Origin: Gordonia amicalis NBRC 100051 = JCM 11271
GTDB lineage: Bacteria; Actinomycetota; Actinomycetes; Mycobacteriales; Mycobacteriaceae
Direction: 5' to 3'
NCBI RefSeq assembly: GCF_000332995.1
Contig: NZ_BANS01000027.1
Span: forward strand, 38,259 to 102,258
Length of the DNA stretch: 64,000 bases
Shown piece after piece: positions 1 to 8,490 of this stretch. Each line of letters begins with the position of its first letter. Position 1 is the first letter of the stretch. Position numbers and translations under genes: made by a program. Below the pieces are notes generated by a model. It did no database searches. It was not told where the DNA came from and saw only the letters and a program-made list of their open reading frames with translations.

Positions 1-137
1 ATGCCGGGTCCCGTCTCCAGGTGGCAGCCGTGGAGCCCGGCGTCAACGTGAACAACCTCAACGACGGCACACGACTCGATCCGCTGTCGGGAACCGCCGT
101 CCTCAACGGCCTGCGGGTCGAGATCGGTCCGGCCTGA
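1..137 (+). CDS. 3' end of an unrecognised gene, cut by the window edge
   Basis: An open frame enters from the left edge and stops at a TGA at 135-137. About 44 residues are visible. They are rich in Asn, Gly, Val and Leu, end in ...RVEIGPA, and show no Cys or catalytic motif. The even codon use and the position just ahead of a same-strand thioesterase gene suggest the tail of a real protein. In M. tuberculosis the gene before the thioesterase Rv2475c is the large NAD-dependent glutamate dehydrogenase, but this tail does not let me identify it as such. The 109 bases that follow contain no other gene. Confidence 0.45.
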   Translation, partial: AGSRLQVAAVEPGVNVNNLNDGTRLDPLSGTAVLNGLRVEIGPA

Positions 138-246
138 GCCGGCGGCGTCCGGCCGCCCATCGGCGAGCGCCGCGGGACGGCGTGCGTAGGGTTGAATCCG
201 CGGCGCCCGGCGGCGTCGTACCAGGAGATCTCGGACCGAACAGGGG

Positions 247-726
247 ATGACGCACGTGCTCAACGAGGACTCGGGAACCGCGACGGCCGACGGCTACGTG
301 GTGAAGGTCCCGGTGCGATGGTCGGACATGGACGTCTACCAGCACATCAACCATGCCCGGATGGTCACGCTGCTCGAGGAGGCGCGCATCCCGTGGCTGT
401 TCCTCGACGGCCGCCCCACCGCGTCACTGCGTGACGGCTGCCTCGTGGCCGACCTGCACGTGAGGTATCAGGCACAGTTGCGGCACTCCGAGGGGCCGAT
501 CGAGGTCACCATGTACGTCCAGCGCCTGCGCGCCGTCGACTTCACCGTCGGTTATGAGGTCCGTCCCGCCGGTGCCGACCCCGAATCGAAACCGGCAGTC
601 GTCGCCAGTACCCAACTCGTCGCGTTCGACGTCGGCGCGCAGCGCGTCGCACGGCTCACCCCGGAGCAGAAGGACTATCTAGACCGGTTCCGGCGCGCCG
701 ACGACACGTCAGCGACGCCGCGCTGA
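247..726 (+). CDS. Acyl-CoA thioesterase, hotdog-fold 4HBT family (Rv2475c-like)
   Basis: The 159-residue protein has the single hotdog domain of YbgC/FadM-type thioesterases, which hydrolyse acyl-CoA to free acid and CoA in the cytoplasm. The signature RWSDMDVYQHINHARM near residues 24-39 carries the conserved Asp and the helix-capping N-H-A of the family, followed by the LEEARIPWL helix. Length is normal. Its stop overlaps the next start by one base (TGATG at 724-728), so the two genes are translationally coupled, the same order as Rv2475c-Rv2474c in M. tuberculosis. The substrate chain length cannot be read from the sequence. Confidence 0.85.
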   Translation: MTHVLNEDSGTATADGYVVKVPVRWSDMDVYQHINHARMVTLLEEARIPWLFLDGRPTASLRDGCLVADLHVRYQAQLRHSEGPIEVTMYVQRLRAVDFTVGYEVRPAGADPESKPAVVASTQLVAFDVGAQRVARLTPEQKDYLDRFRRADDTSATPR

Positions 727-1412
727 TGGAACGTTTCATCCAGATCGCGGAATCGGATCGGTCCAACGCATCGGCGTTCCTCGCGCATGCCCGAAGGCTC
801 GACGACGCCGCCGTGGTGCGGGTCGTGGCGCGCTCCGACGGCCTGGTCGGCCTGTGGACCCACACGGGGTTCGAGGTACTCGCGACCCGCGCGGTCTCGG
901 GACGCGTGGCGCCGGCCGACATCGTCTGCGACGCCGCGTCGTTGCACTCGGCGCTCGTCGCCGCACCCGCGGGCGCGCAGATCGATCCCGGGTTCTCCCT
1001 CGACAGTGCCTGGCGCGGTGCACTTCCCGTATCCGCCGGCTACCGGCACGTCGACGACGTGCCCGCGCGCAGCATCGTCGGTCTGGCACGTGACGGTGCC
1101 CGCGTGGCGCGCGACGAGGGCAGCGCTCATGGACCCGCCACGGGATTGCTCGACCAGGACGTGCTCGAGGTCTCGACCGAGGACGGCGCGTTACACGCGG
1201 CGGTCACCATGCGGTCGCTCTTCGCCCTGACCGGGATGGGGTTCATCCGTGACCGCGATGGGCGCGCGGTCACCGAGACCTCGCCCGTCGAGGACATCGA
1301 TGCTGCTGAGCCGGTCCGGATCCGATTGTCGGCGGCGTGGATCCGGATAGACGCCCGGTACGGCTCGGTGTACCAGCGTCGTCATCGCGACCTGTCGGTC
1401 ACGGTTCTCTGA
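726..1412 (+). CDS. Conserved hypothetical protein (Rv2474c-like)
   Basis: This 228-residue soluble protein follows the thioesterase with a TGATG overlap. There is no signal peptide, membrane segment or catalytic motif that I recognise. It is acidic and rich in Ala, Val, Arg and Asp, typical of mycobacterial conserved hypotheticals. Gene position matches Rv2474c, which also has no assigned function. Coupling to the thioesterase suggests a partner role in acyl-CoA handling, but that is inference only. It ends 8 bases from the stop of the convergent alpha-glucosidase gene, with no clear terminator hairpin between them. Confidence 0.75.
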   Translation: MERFIQIAESDRSNASAFLAHARRLDDAAVVRVVARSDGLVGLWTHTGFEVLATRAVSGRVAPADIVCDAASLHSALVAAPAGAQIDPGFSLDSAWRGALPVSAGYRHVDDVPARSIVGLARDGARVARDEGSAHGPATGLLDQDVLEVSTEDGALHAAVTMRSLFALTGMGFIRDRDGRAVTETSPVEDIDAAEPVRIRLSAAWIRIDARYGSVYQRRHRDLSVTVL

Positions 1413-1419
1413 CCGGTCC

Positions 1420-3384
1420 TCAGACCAGCCAGGCGGCGGCGTCGGGTGCCAGCATGCCGTCCACCAGCGGCGAACTGATCAGCAGCAGTTCACCCGGTGG
1501 CAGCGGCACCGGCACCTCGCCCGCGTTCAAGGCGCAGATCAGGAATCCCTCGGACCGCCGGAATGCCAGGCAACCCTCCGGGGCCTCGTACCATTCGATC
1601 GATTCGCCGGCGAATTCCGCTCGATCGTAACGCAATTCGATGGCTGCCCGGTACAGCGACAGCATCGAGCCGACATCCTCGAGCTGTGCCTCGGCGGTCA
1701 GCGACTGCCACGACTCCGGCATCGGCAGCCAGGTGTCGGCCGACGAGCTGAAGCCGAACGGTGGCTCGGTGCCCTGCCACGGCAACGGGACACGGCATCC
1801 GTCGCGGCCGCGTTCGGTGTGACCCGACCGCTCCCACACCGGATCCTGGAGGACCTCCTCGGGTAGGTCGTCGACGTTGGGGAGACCGAGTTCGGAGCCG
1901 TTGTAGAGGAAGATCGTTCCTGGCAGGGCCATCTCGACGACGAGCATCGCCCGCGCACGACGCGTCCCGCGTGCGAGGTCGGGTTCACCGGTCTCCGGGT
2001 CGACGGGGGCGTAGCGCGTCACCTCTCGTTCCACGTCGTGGTTGGACAGCGTCCACGTCGGGGTGCCGGACACCGAGAGGACGGCGTCGAGCGAGTTCTC
2101 GATGGCCTCGCGGATGGCGCCGGACTCGAAGGGCGCCTTGGCGAGTCGGAAGTTGAAACCGAGATGCAGTTCGTCGGGACGGAGGTACTCCGCGAATCGT
2201 TCGTTGTCGTTGACCCAGATCTCGCCGACGTTCGCGGCACCCGGGTACTCGTCGAGCACCTTTCGGATCTTGCGGTGGATGTCGTGTACCGCATAGTTGT
2301 TGAACCGCGGATCGTCGTCGTCGTTGGTGAGCAGAGCGGTGGTGGTGAGATCCATGTCGGGCAGATCCGCGGGCTTTGCCATCCCGTGCGCCACGTCGAT
2401 CCGGAAGCCGTCGACGCCGCGATCCAGCCAGAACCGCAGCGTCTTCTCGAGATCCTCGAAGACCTCGGGATTCTCCCAGTTCAGGTCGGGCTGTTCGGCG
2501 GCGAAGATGTGGAGGTACCACTGTCCGGGGCTGCCGTCGGCCTCGGTGATCCGGGTCCATGCCGGCCCGCCGAAGATGCTGTGCCAGTTGTTCGGTGGCT
2601 CATCGCCGTTCTCTCCGCGACCGTCCCGGAAGATGTAGCGGGCGCGCTCCGGACTGCCCGGACCGGCGGCCAGTGCTGCGCGGAACCACTCGTGCTGATC
2701 GCTGGTGTGGTTCGGGACGAGGTCCATGGTGACTCGGATGTCGCGCTCGTGGGCCTCGGCGATGAGCGAGTCGAACGTCGCGAGATCGCCGAAGAGCGGG
2801 TCGATGTCGCGCGGATCGGCGACGTCGTACCCGTGGTCGGCCATCGGCGAGGTCATGATGGGACTCAGCCAGATCGCGTCGATGCCCAGCAGCTCGAGAT
2901 ATCCGAGTTTGCCGATGACACCGGCCAGATCGCCCACGCCGTCGCCGTTCGCGTCGCAGAACGACCGCGGGTAGATCTGGTAGAAGACCGCGGACTTCCA
3001 CCAGGTGGTGTCGGTCGGATCCAGCTGCGGCACGATCGCCGGCGCCAAGTCCTCTTGTGGGTCCGCGGATTCCGCGGGCTCGGTCTCGAACGGTCCGGCT
3101 GCCGCGTCGGTTTCGGCGTCGGGATCGAGTTCGGCGTCGGCCTCGGCCTCGATGGCCTCCTCGTCGAGGGCCTCGGGATCGGTCGTCGCGGGATCGATCA
3201 CCTCGACACCGGCCACGGCATCCGGTGCGTCTCCGGCGATCTCGGGGGTGTCGTCCGACGAGTCACTCACGTTGCCCTCGGTACCCGAGGTCTCCGGTAC
3301 GACGGTGTGTGCGCCGTCGGGCTGACCCCCGTCAGATGGCTCGGCGGGGACAACATCTGGTGTCTCATCGCTCACCGTGGTCAT
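1420..3384 (-). CDS. aglA: GH13 alpha-glucosidase with a long acidic N-terminal extension
   Basis: The 654-residue protein has a GH13 (alpha-amylase family) TIM barrel from about residue 127. All four conserved regions are visible: DLVPNH (221-226), GFRID with the nucleophile Asp330, GEIW with the acid/base Glu388, and NHD (448-450). The family hydrolyses terminal alpha-glucosidic bonds of maltose-type or related sugars; the actinobacterial group (Rv2471-like) is usually about 530-550 residues. Here about 125 extra residues precede the barrel. They are dominated by Asp, Glu, Ala, Pro and Thr, with no signal peptide. The start ATG at 3384 has an AAGG ribosome site 5 nt upstream. The position beside glbO matches M. 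tuberculosis. Confidence 0.9.
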   Translation of the reverse strand: MTTVSDETPDVVPAEPSDGGQPDGAHTVVPETSGTEGNVSDSSDDTPEIAGDAPDAVAGVEVIDPATTDPEALDEEAIEAEADAELDPDAETDAAAGPFETEPAESADPQEDLAPAIVPQLDPTDTTWWKSAVFYQIYPRSFCDANGDGVGDLAGVIGKLGYLELLGIDAIWLSPIMTSPMADHGYDVADPRDIDPLFGDLATFDSLIAEAHERDIRVTMDLVPNHTSDQHEWFRAALAAGPGSPERARYIFRDGRGENGDEPPNNWHSIFGGPAWTRITEADGSPGQWYLHIFAAEQPDLNWENPEVFEDLEKTLRFWLDRGVDGFRIDVAHGMAKPADLPDMDLTTTALLTNDDDDPRFNNYAVHDIHRKIRKVLDEYPGAANVGEIWVNDNERFAEYLRPDELHLGFNFRLAKAPFESGAIREAIENSLDAVLSVSGTPTWTLSNHDVEREVTRYAPVDPETGEPDLARGTRRARAMLVVEMALPGTIFLYNGSELGLPNVDDLPEEVLQDPVWERSGHTERGRDGCRVPLPWQGTEPPFGFSSSADTWLPMPESWQSLTAEAQLEDVGSMLSLYRAAIELRYDRAEFAGESIEWYEAPEGCLAFRRSEGFLICALNAGEVPVPLPPGELLLISSPLVDGMLAPDAAAWLV

Positions 3385-3485
3385 TCTGCCTTACCTGAGT
3401 TTTCGGCGAGAAATCCAGGTCAATCGGCGCGTCGTCGGCGTGTCGAGAGTACGGGTGGCGAACGGCAGAAGGTTTCTGCGAGACC

Positions 3486-3914
3486 TCAGATCGGCGAGTT
3501 CATCATCGACTGGGCGGCCATCTCCATGTAGTCGACGAGCGCCTGCCGATGCGGCGGGTCGAGGGTCTCGTCGTCGATGGCGGCGATCGCGGTGTGCATG
3601 CACCGCAGCCAGGCGTCGCGCTCGATCGGGCCGACGCGATAAGGGTTGTGGCGCATGCGCAGCCTCGGATGGCCGCGTTCGTCGGAGTAGGTCCGGGGGC
3701 CGCCCCAGTACTGCTCGAGGAACATCCGGAGCCGTCGCTCGGCGGGTCCGAGGTCCTCTTCGGGGTACAGCGGGCGCAACACCTCGTCCTTCGCCACCTC
3801 GGTGTAGAAGACCTCGGTGAGCCGTCGGAACGTCTCCGAGCCGCCGATCTCCTCGTAGAAGCTGCGCGGGGACGGGTCGGGGGAGTTGCCGGATTCGCCA
3901 GTCACAGCCGCCAT
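3486..3914 (-). CDS. glbO: Group II truncated haemoglobin (trHbO)
   Basis: The 142-residue protein is a 2-on-2 globin of group II. The features seen are SFYEEIGG at the N-terminus (helix A/B), the [11 protein letters not shown] segment holding the group-defining Trp of helix G, and RMRHNPY with the proximal His. Such proteins bind O2 and are linked to oxygen delivery or peroxide and NO detoxification near the respiratory chain. The open frame runs back to 4073, but those residues are Arg-rich and not family-like. I take ATG at 3914 (MAAVTGESG), which gives the normal length. It lies divergent from the HNH gene, as in M. tuberculosis Rv2470/Rv2469c. Confidence 0.9.
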   Translation of the reverse strand: MAAVTGESGNSPDPSPRSFYEEIGGSETFRRLTEVFYTEVAKDEVLRPLYPEEDLGPAERRLRMFLEQYWGGPRTYSDERGHPRLRMRHNPYRVGPIERDAWLRCMHTAIAAIDDETLDPPHRQALVDYMEMAAQSMMNSPI

Positions 3915-4064
3915 TGTCCCCACGACCGCGGAGTGCCTCAACGTGACGCGCTGCCGGCCTGGTCCCCGGCGGGCCGTCTTGCGTCGGATTTTCCCTGCAC
4001 GACGTCGGCGTCCGTGGTGAACTGTGCAGGTCAACCTGTTCACGCGGGCCTGGCGGGAGGTCGA

Positions 4065-4664
4065 ATGACGCACAGGTCACATTCCACGACGACCGAGGTG
4101 ACGAGGCTCCACGGCGGACCGGCCTCGCAGGCGGCCGGGTCACGAACGTGGACACGCCGCCGGGTGCTGCTGCTCAACGCCACGTACGAGCCGCTCAGCG
4201 CGGTCACCGTCCGCCGCGCCGTCGTCCTGATCCTGCGTGGACGTGCCGACACGGTCCACGCCGACGAGTCCGGGGGAGCGTTCCACTCGCCCGCGACGGC
4301 GGTGCCGGTGCCGACGGTGATCCGGCTGCGGACCTATGTGCGGGTCCCGTACCGCGCGACGGTGCCGTTGACCCGCTCCGCGCTGATGCACCGTGACCGG
4401 TTCCGCTGCGGATACTGCGGCAGACCCGCGACCACCATCGATCACGTCGTCCCACGTAGCCGGGGCGGCGCGCACAACTGGGAGAACTGCGTCGCCTGCT
4501 GTGCGTCGTGCAATCACCTCAAGGCGGACCGGTTGCTCGGCGAACTGGGCTGGTCGTTGCGGACGCGGCCGATCGCCCCGAGAGGCCGGCACTGGGGCCT
4601 CATCGCCGCGGTCAAGGACATCCATCCGGCGTGGATGCAGTACATCGACGCGGGTGCCGCGTGA
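4065..4664 (+). CDS. HNH endonuclease family protein (Rv2469c-like)
   Basis: A 199-residue protein with an N-terminal region found in actinobacterial HNH proteins ([18 protein letters not shown], near 31-48) and a C-terminal Cys4 HNH domain: CGYCG, then [12 protein letters not shown], then [13 protein letters not shown]. The two CxxC pairs would bind structural zinc, and the IDH and N...H residues form the beta-beta-alpha metal site. It probably nicks or cleaves DNA. The biological role of this conserved chromosomal copy is unknown. The frame is open back to 3549, but ATG at 4065 has a GGGAGG ribosome site 4 nt upstream and gives the family length. Confidence 0.85.
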   Translation: MTHRSHSTTTEVTRLHGGPASQAAGSRTWTRRRVLLLNATYEPLSAVTVRRAVVLILRGRADTVHADESGGAFHSPATAVPVPTVIRLRTYVRVPYRATVPLTRSALMHRDRFRCGYCGRPATTIDHVVPRSRGGAHNWENCVACCASCNHLKADRLLGELGWSLRTRPIAPRGRHWGLIAAVKDIHPAWMQYIDAGAA

Positions 4665-4827
4665 TGCGGGGGGAAGCCACTCGAAACGCCGGCCGGAATG
4701 TCGCCGGGAAGTGTCTACGACGCGCTGTAGGGGCCCCTGCACCGGTCGGTCTGATGTGGGCTAGATTGATCACCGATGACCTGTGCCGACAACCGGCCGG
4801 GTCCGGCGCGACCATCGAAAGGGTGAC

Positions 4828-5076
4828 ATGGACAGCCTGATCGTCCCCATCGGAGTGCCAGTCACGATCGTGACGGTGCTCTTCGTCGTGCTCTGCGTTG
4901 TCGCGATGGTGTTCTCCGGCGGGGTCAAGTACCCGAAGGTCAAGGAGTACACCCTCGATCAGCAATGGGAGCATGCACCGCTTCTCTTCAGTGCCACCGA
5001 CATCGAACCGATGGCACTTCCGCGGCACGCGGAACCCGGCGACGTTGATGGGAGCTCGGCAAGTGGCAAGTGGTGA
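4828..5076 (+). CDS. Small membrane protein resembling cytochrome aa3 subunit CtaJ
   Basis: An 82-residue protein with one strong transmembrane helix at about residues 6-29 and a soluble tail with YPKVKEYTLDQQWEHAPLLF. A GAAAGG ribosome site precedes ATG at 4828. Small single-span proteins with this tail, encoded next to pepN and a DUF5130 gene, are annotated in mycobacteria as accessory subunits (CtaJ) of the aa3 oxidase in the bc1-aa3 supercomplex. I rely on memory of that family and on gene neighbourhood, so the name is provisional and no symbol is given. The downstream gene starts inside this one. Confidence 0.6.
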   Translation: MDSLIVPIGVPVTIVTVLFVVLCVVAMVFSGGVKYPKVKEYTLDQQWEHAPLLFSATDIEPMALPRHAEPGDVDGSSASGKW

Positions 5077-5557
5077 GGTTTCGCACGCGAAAGTGAGTGC
5101 AGAGGTCGCGGCCCGGTCGGCGGCGGAACTTCCGCTGGGCGCCGTGGTCACCAACAGCGGACGCATCTCGGCGGCCCGCTACCCGGGTGATGCGCCGTCG
5201 ACGCCGCCCTTCAGCAAGAAGGACCTGATCGCTCTCGACGACACCCTGAAGGCCGCGAGCGAGAAGGCCCTCGTGCGTTTCTCGGTCTACGTCGGGGACC
5301 TCGACGGTGACCTCGACGCGAGTGCCCGGGCCATCCTTGCAAAGTCGCCCGAACCCGCGCACGGAACGCTCATCGCGGTGTCGCCGAACACGCGCGACGT
5401 CGTCATCGTCTCGGGTCGCGAGGTGTCGAGCCGCGTCAACGACCGCGTCGCCGCACTCGGTGTGACCGCTGCGGTCACCGGCTTCCGTCAGGGCAACCTG
5501 ATCGACGGCCTGATCGCGTCGCTGCGTGTGATGGCGACCGCCGCCGCAGCCGGCTGA
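5063..5557 (+). CDS. DUF5130 (TPM-like) protein, Rv2468c-like
   Basis: About 164 residues with a TPM-like alpha/beta domain: SKKDLIALDDTLKAAS, VRFSVYVGDLDGD and the DVVIVSGREVSSRVNDR strand-helix unit are visible. I place the start at GTG 5063 (V-ASGEVSHAKVS) because a GGAG lies 8 nt upstream. An ATG at 5048 without a ribosome site is the alternative. Either way the gene overlaps the CtaJ-like gene, so they are translationally coupled. The family has no catalytic assignment; its pairing with CtaJ suggests a respiratory-chain role. A strong hairpin follows the stop. Confidence 0.75.
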   Translation: MASGEVSHAKVSAEVAARSAAELPLGAVVTNSGRISAARYPGDAPSTPPFSKKDLIALDDTLKAASEKALVRFSVYVGDLDGDLDASARAILAKSPEPAHGTLIAVSPNTRDVVIVSGREVSSRVNDRVAALGVTAAVTGFRQGNLIDGLIASLRVMATAAAAG

Positions 5558-5573
5558 TCCGGCCACCGGAACC

Positions 5574-5616
5574 ACGCACGAGGCCGCCCCACTTCCGGTG
5601 GGGCGGCCTCGTGCGT
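5574..5616. terminator. Bidirectional hairpin terminator
   Basis: A perfect 19-bp inverted repeat (left arm 5574-5592, right arm 5598-5616) with a 5-nt loop. It lies between the convergent DUF5130 and desaturase genes. There is no long T-tract, which is usual for terminators in GC-rich actinobacteria. Confidence 0.85.
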
Positions 5617-5655
5617 CTGTCTGTGCGGACGCGTCGGTGACGCGTTCGGTGCGGG

Positions 5656-6720
5656 TCAGCGGTACATACGGACCAGCGGGCAGGTGAAGGGGTCACGGTC
5701 GCTGAGCCCGACCTGGTTGAGGTAACGGATCACGATCCCGTAGGACGCGATCAGTGAGGTCTCGGTGTACTGGACGCCGTGACGCTCGCAGTGGGCACGA
5801 ACGAGCGGTTGCACCTTGATGAGGTTGGGTCGAGGCATGCTGGGGAACAGATGGTGTTCGATCTGGTAGTTCAATCCGCCCATCATGAAGTCGGTGAACC
5901 GTCCTCCCCGGATGTTGCGCGACATCAGGACCTGCCGGCGTAGGAAGTCGACGCGCATGTCCTTGGGCACCAGCGGCATGCCCTTGTGGTTCGGGGCGAA
6001 CGACCCGCCGAGCAGGAGTCCGAACACCGCGAGCTGTACCGCGATGAAGGCGATGGCCTGCGCCGGGGTCATCACGATGAACGGGACCGCGACACCGAGG
6101 GCGAGCCGGAGCACGATCAGCGAGATCTCGACGGCACGGTGGGGAACGGCGTTTCGTGCGGCGAGACCCTGAAGACTCGCAACGTGGAGCGCGGCCCCTT
6201 CGAGCGTCAGCAGCGGGACGAAGAACCAACCCTGCCGGCGGGTGAACCAGCCGTACAGACCCGACCGCTGCCCGGCGATCTCCGGCACGAAGGCGATGGG
6301 GCCGTCGGCGATGTCGGGGTCGACGCCCACCTGGTTCGGGGCCTTGTGATGGCGGTTGTGTTTGTTCTTCCACCAGTGGAACGACAATCCGGCTCCGGCG
6401 GCGGCGAGGACCCGTGCGCTCCACTCGTTGGCACCGGCCGAGGCGAACATCTGACGGTGGGCGCCGTCGTGGCCGAGGAAGCCGAACTGGGTGCTCACCA
6501 CGGCGAGCACGGCGGCGGGTACGAGCTGCCACCACGTGTCGCCGAGTGCGACCACCACGGCCCACACGCCGATGAAGGCGGCGACGGTCAACGCCATCCG
6601 GGTGATGTAGAAACCGCGGCGACGGTCCAGTAGCCCCGATGCGCGGACCTCCGCCGCCAGTTCTGTGTAGGAACTGACGAACTTCGTGTCGCGGGCAGGT
6701 GACACCGATGAAAGGGACAA
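5656..6720 (-). CDS. Membrane fatty acyl desaturase (acyl-CoA/linoleoyl-CoA desaturase type)
   Basis: The 354-residue integral membrane protein has the three histidine boxes of di-iron desaturases: HDGAH (84-88), HNRHH (121-125) and QIEHH (286-290). Hydrophobic segments lie near 42-60, 66-82 and 200-240. Such enzymes use O2 and reduced ferredoxin to insert a double bond into fatty acyl chains at the cytoplasmic membrane, like mycobacterial DesA3. DesA3 is usually followed by a ferredoxin reductase gene, and none is present here. The annotated start at 6720 is TTG (MSLSSVSPARD), with AGAGG about 10 nt upstream; a GTG a few codons on is an alternative. No desaturase sits here in M. tuberculosis. 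Confidence 0.9.
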   Translation of the reverse strand: MSLSSVSPARDTKFVSSYTELAAEVRASGLLDRRRGFYITRMALTVAAFIGVWAVVVALGDTWWQLVPAAVLAVVSTQFGFLGHDGAHRQMFASAGANEWSARVLAAAGAGLSFHWWKNKHNRHHKAPNQVGVDPDIADGPIAFVPEIAGQRSGLYGWFTRRQGWFFVPLLTLEGAALHVASLQGLAARNAVPHRAVEISLIVLRLALGVAVPFIVMTPAQAIAFIAVQLAVFGLLLGGSFAPNHKGMPLVPKDMRVDFLRRQVLMSRNIRGGRFTDFMMGGLNYQIEHHLFPSMPRPNLIKVQPLVRAHCERHGVQYTETSLIASYGIVIRYLNQVGLSDRDPFTCPLVRMYR

Positions 6721-6902
6721 GAGTGCGTACCTCTGGCCTTCTGATTGTTGCCAGGTACGCCGGAGAGATCAGCTTTCGGAACTGAGGCGCGTCACGAGAG
6801 ACATGAACCGGAATTGCGATGCATCAAGGGGCGAGTCCCATCATGCCATGCTTCCGGGCGAGAAGTCCGGCCCGCGCCGATCGCGCGCGGGCCGGAATCG
6901 GC

Positions 6903-8330
6903 TCACGGCCGCGTCGCGGTTCCCTCGAGCACCTTGTCGTCGGCACCGGTCCCGGCGTGGTCGAGTTCGTCGTCGACCATGTTGGTCTCGTCGAACGGGG
7001 CACGCCCCGAGAGCACCTCGTCGATCTGGTGCTTGTCCATGGTGTGCGTCCACGAGCCGACGAGCAGGGTGGCGACTGCATTGCCCGAGAAGTTGGTGAC
7101 CGCGCGCGCCTCGGACATGAACCGGTCGATCCCGACGATCACCCCGACACCGTCGAGCATCTCGGGGCGATGTGCCTGGAGTCCGCCAGCGAGGGTGGCC
7201 AGTCCGGCACCGCTGACGCCTGCCGCCCCCTTCGACGCGATGATCATGAACGCGAGCAGGCCGATCTGTTCGCCGACCGAGAGCGGATCGCCCATCGCGT
7301 CGGCGATGAAGATCGACGCCATCGTCAGGTAGATCGCGGTGCCGTCCAGGTTGAACGAGTAGCCGGTGGGCACCACTACACCGACGGTCGTCTTCTCCAC
7401 GCCCAGGTGCTCCATCTTCGCGATCAGGCGGGGCAGTGCCGACTCCGACGACGACGTCGCGAAGATCAGCAGGTACTCGCGGGCCAGGTAGCGGACGAGA
7501 CGGAAGATCGACACGCCCGCGATCGTCCGGAGCATCACCCCCAGAACACCGAAGACGAACACCACACAGGTCAGGTAGAAGGCGAGCATCAGGGTCAGCA
7601 ATTGCTGTACGGCAGCCCAGCCGGTCTGTCCGACGACGTTCGCGATGGCACCGAAAGCACCGATCGGCGCCACCCACAGCACCATCGTCAAGACCTTGAA
7701 GACCAGCTTCTGGAAGTACGAGACCGCCGTCAGGATCGGTTCTCCGGTACGTCCCATCGCCTGGATCGCGAACCCGACCAGCAGCGCGACGAACAGTGCC
7801 TGCAGGACGCTGCCGTCGGTCAGTGCGGACAGCATGGATTCCGGGATGATGCCCTGGATGAAGTCGATGGTTCCGCCGGACTCGTGGGCCTCTTTGGCCA
7901 GTTCCTCGCCCTTGCCCGACATCGACGAGATGTTGAGGCCCTCACCGGGTTGGATGAGATTGCCGACGACCAGCCCGATCGCGAGCGCCACCGTCGACAT
8001 CACGAGGAAGTAGACGAAGGCGAGGCCGCCGACCTTGCCCACCGTCGCCGCTTTACGGACCGATCCGATGCCCAGCACGATGGTGCAGAAGATCACCGGC
8101 GCGATCATCATCTTGATCAGGCTGACGAACATGGTCCCGAGCACGCCGAGTTCCTTGCCGACCGACGGTGCGACGAGTCCGACGACGACGCCGGCCACCA
8201 CCGCGACGATGACCGCGATGTAGAGCCAGTGCGTGCGATCGCGTTTGACCGGCGGTGCGGTCTTCGTGGCGTCACCCGCCGCCCGGTCGTCACCGGCCGG
8301 ACCGTCACCGGCGTTCTGATCTGTGTTCAT
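6903..8330 (-). CDS. Na+/H+-dependent C4-dicarboxylate (or glutamate) symporter, DctA/GltP family
   Basis: The 475-residue protein has about eight membrane helices plus the re-entrant loops of the DAACS family. Motifs seen are the SSSESALPRL serine-rich loop, NLDGTAIY in TM7 (cation site) and the SKGAAGVSGAG loop. It imports C4-dicarboxylates, or possibly glutamate, with Na+ or H+. ATG 8330 has GGAGAG upstream; the open frame further 5' is discarded. The short N-terminal Asp/Gly-rich stretch is cytoplasmic. The gene is divergent from a DcuS/DcuR-type two-component system, which argues for C4-dicarboxylate as substrate and inducer. Confidence 0.9.
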   Translation of the reverse strand: MNTDQNAGDGPAGDDRAAGDATKTAPPVKRDRTHWLYIAVIVAVVAGVVVGLVAPSVGKELGVLGTMFVSLIKMMIAPVIFCTIVLGIGSVRKAATVGKVGGLAFVYFLVMSTVALAIGLVVGNLIQPGEGLNISSMSGKGEELAKEAHESGGTIDFIQGIIPESMLSALTDGSVLQALFVALLVGFAIQAMGRTGEPILTAVSYFQKLVFKVLTMVLWVAPIGAFGAIANVVGQTGWAAVQQLLTLMLAFYLTCVVFVFGVLGVMLRTIAGVSIFRLVRYLAREYLLIFATSSSESALPRLIAKMEHLGVEKTTVGVVVPTGYSFNLDGTAIYLTMASIFIADAMGDPLSVGEQIGLLAFMIIASKGAAGVSGAGLATLAGGLQAHRPEMLDGVGVIVGIDRFMSEARAVTNFSGNAVATLLVGSWTHTMDKHQIDEVLSGRAPFDETNMVDDELDHAGTGADDKVLEGTATRP

Positions 8331-8490
8331 CGGCAGTTCTCTCCTCGTTTGCCGGGGACTTCGGTGGTTAGGATTGTGAACCGGTGTGGTGACGCCGGTC
8401 ACGATTCTGTTCATTACGTTCAGACGATCCGGCGAGGGATATCCCCGAACGGGGTCTGACGAAACACGTCTGAGGAAACGAGGGCCGGGC
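8331..8490. promoter_or_regulatory. Divergent control region between the transporter and the two-component genes
   Basis: These 160 bases must hold both promoters. Visible elements are a gggatatccc palindrome at 8436-8445, a ccccgaacgggg snap-back right after it, a direct repeat gttca-N4-gttca near 8409, and the paired gtctga repeats near 8454 and 8468. Any of these could bind the DcuR-type response regulator. I cannot choose between them from the sequence. Confidence 0.45.

Noticed and set aside
2038..3531. Long open frame opposite the alpha-glucosidase gene
   Set aside because: A shadow frame caused by GC-rich codons. It has no domain, whereas the opposite strand carries all GH13 motifs.
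5656..6720. Assignment of the desaturase to steroid or carotenoid hydroxylation
   Set aside because: The histidine boxes and QIEHH match acyl desaturases, and there is no carotenoid or steroid gene next to it.
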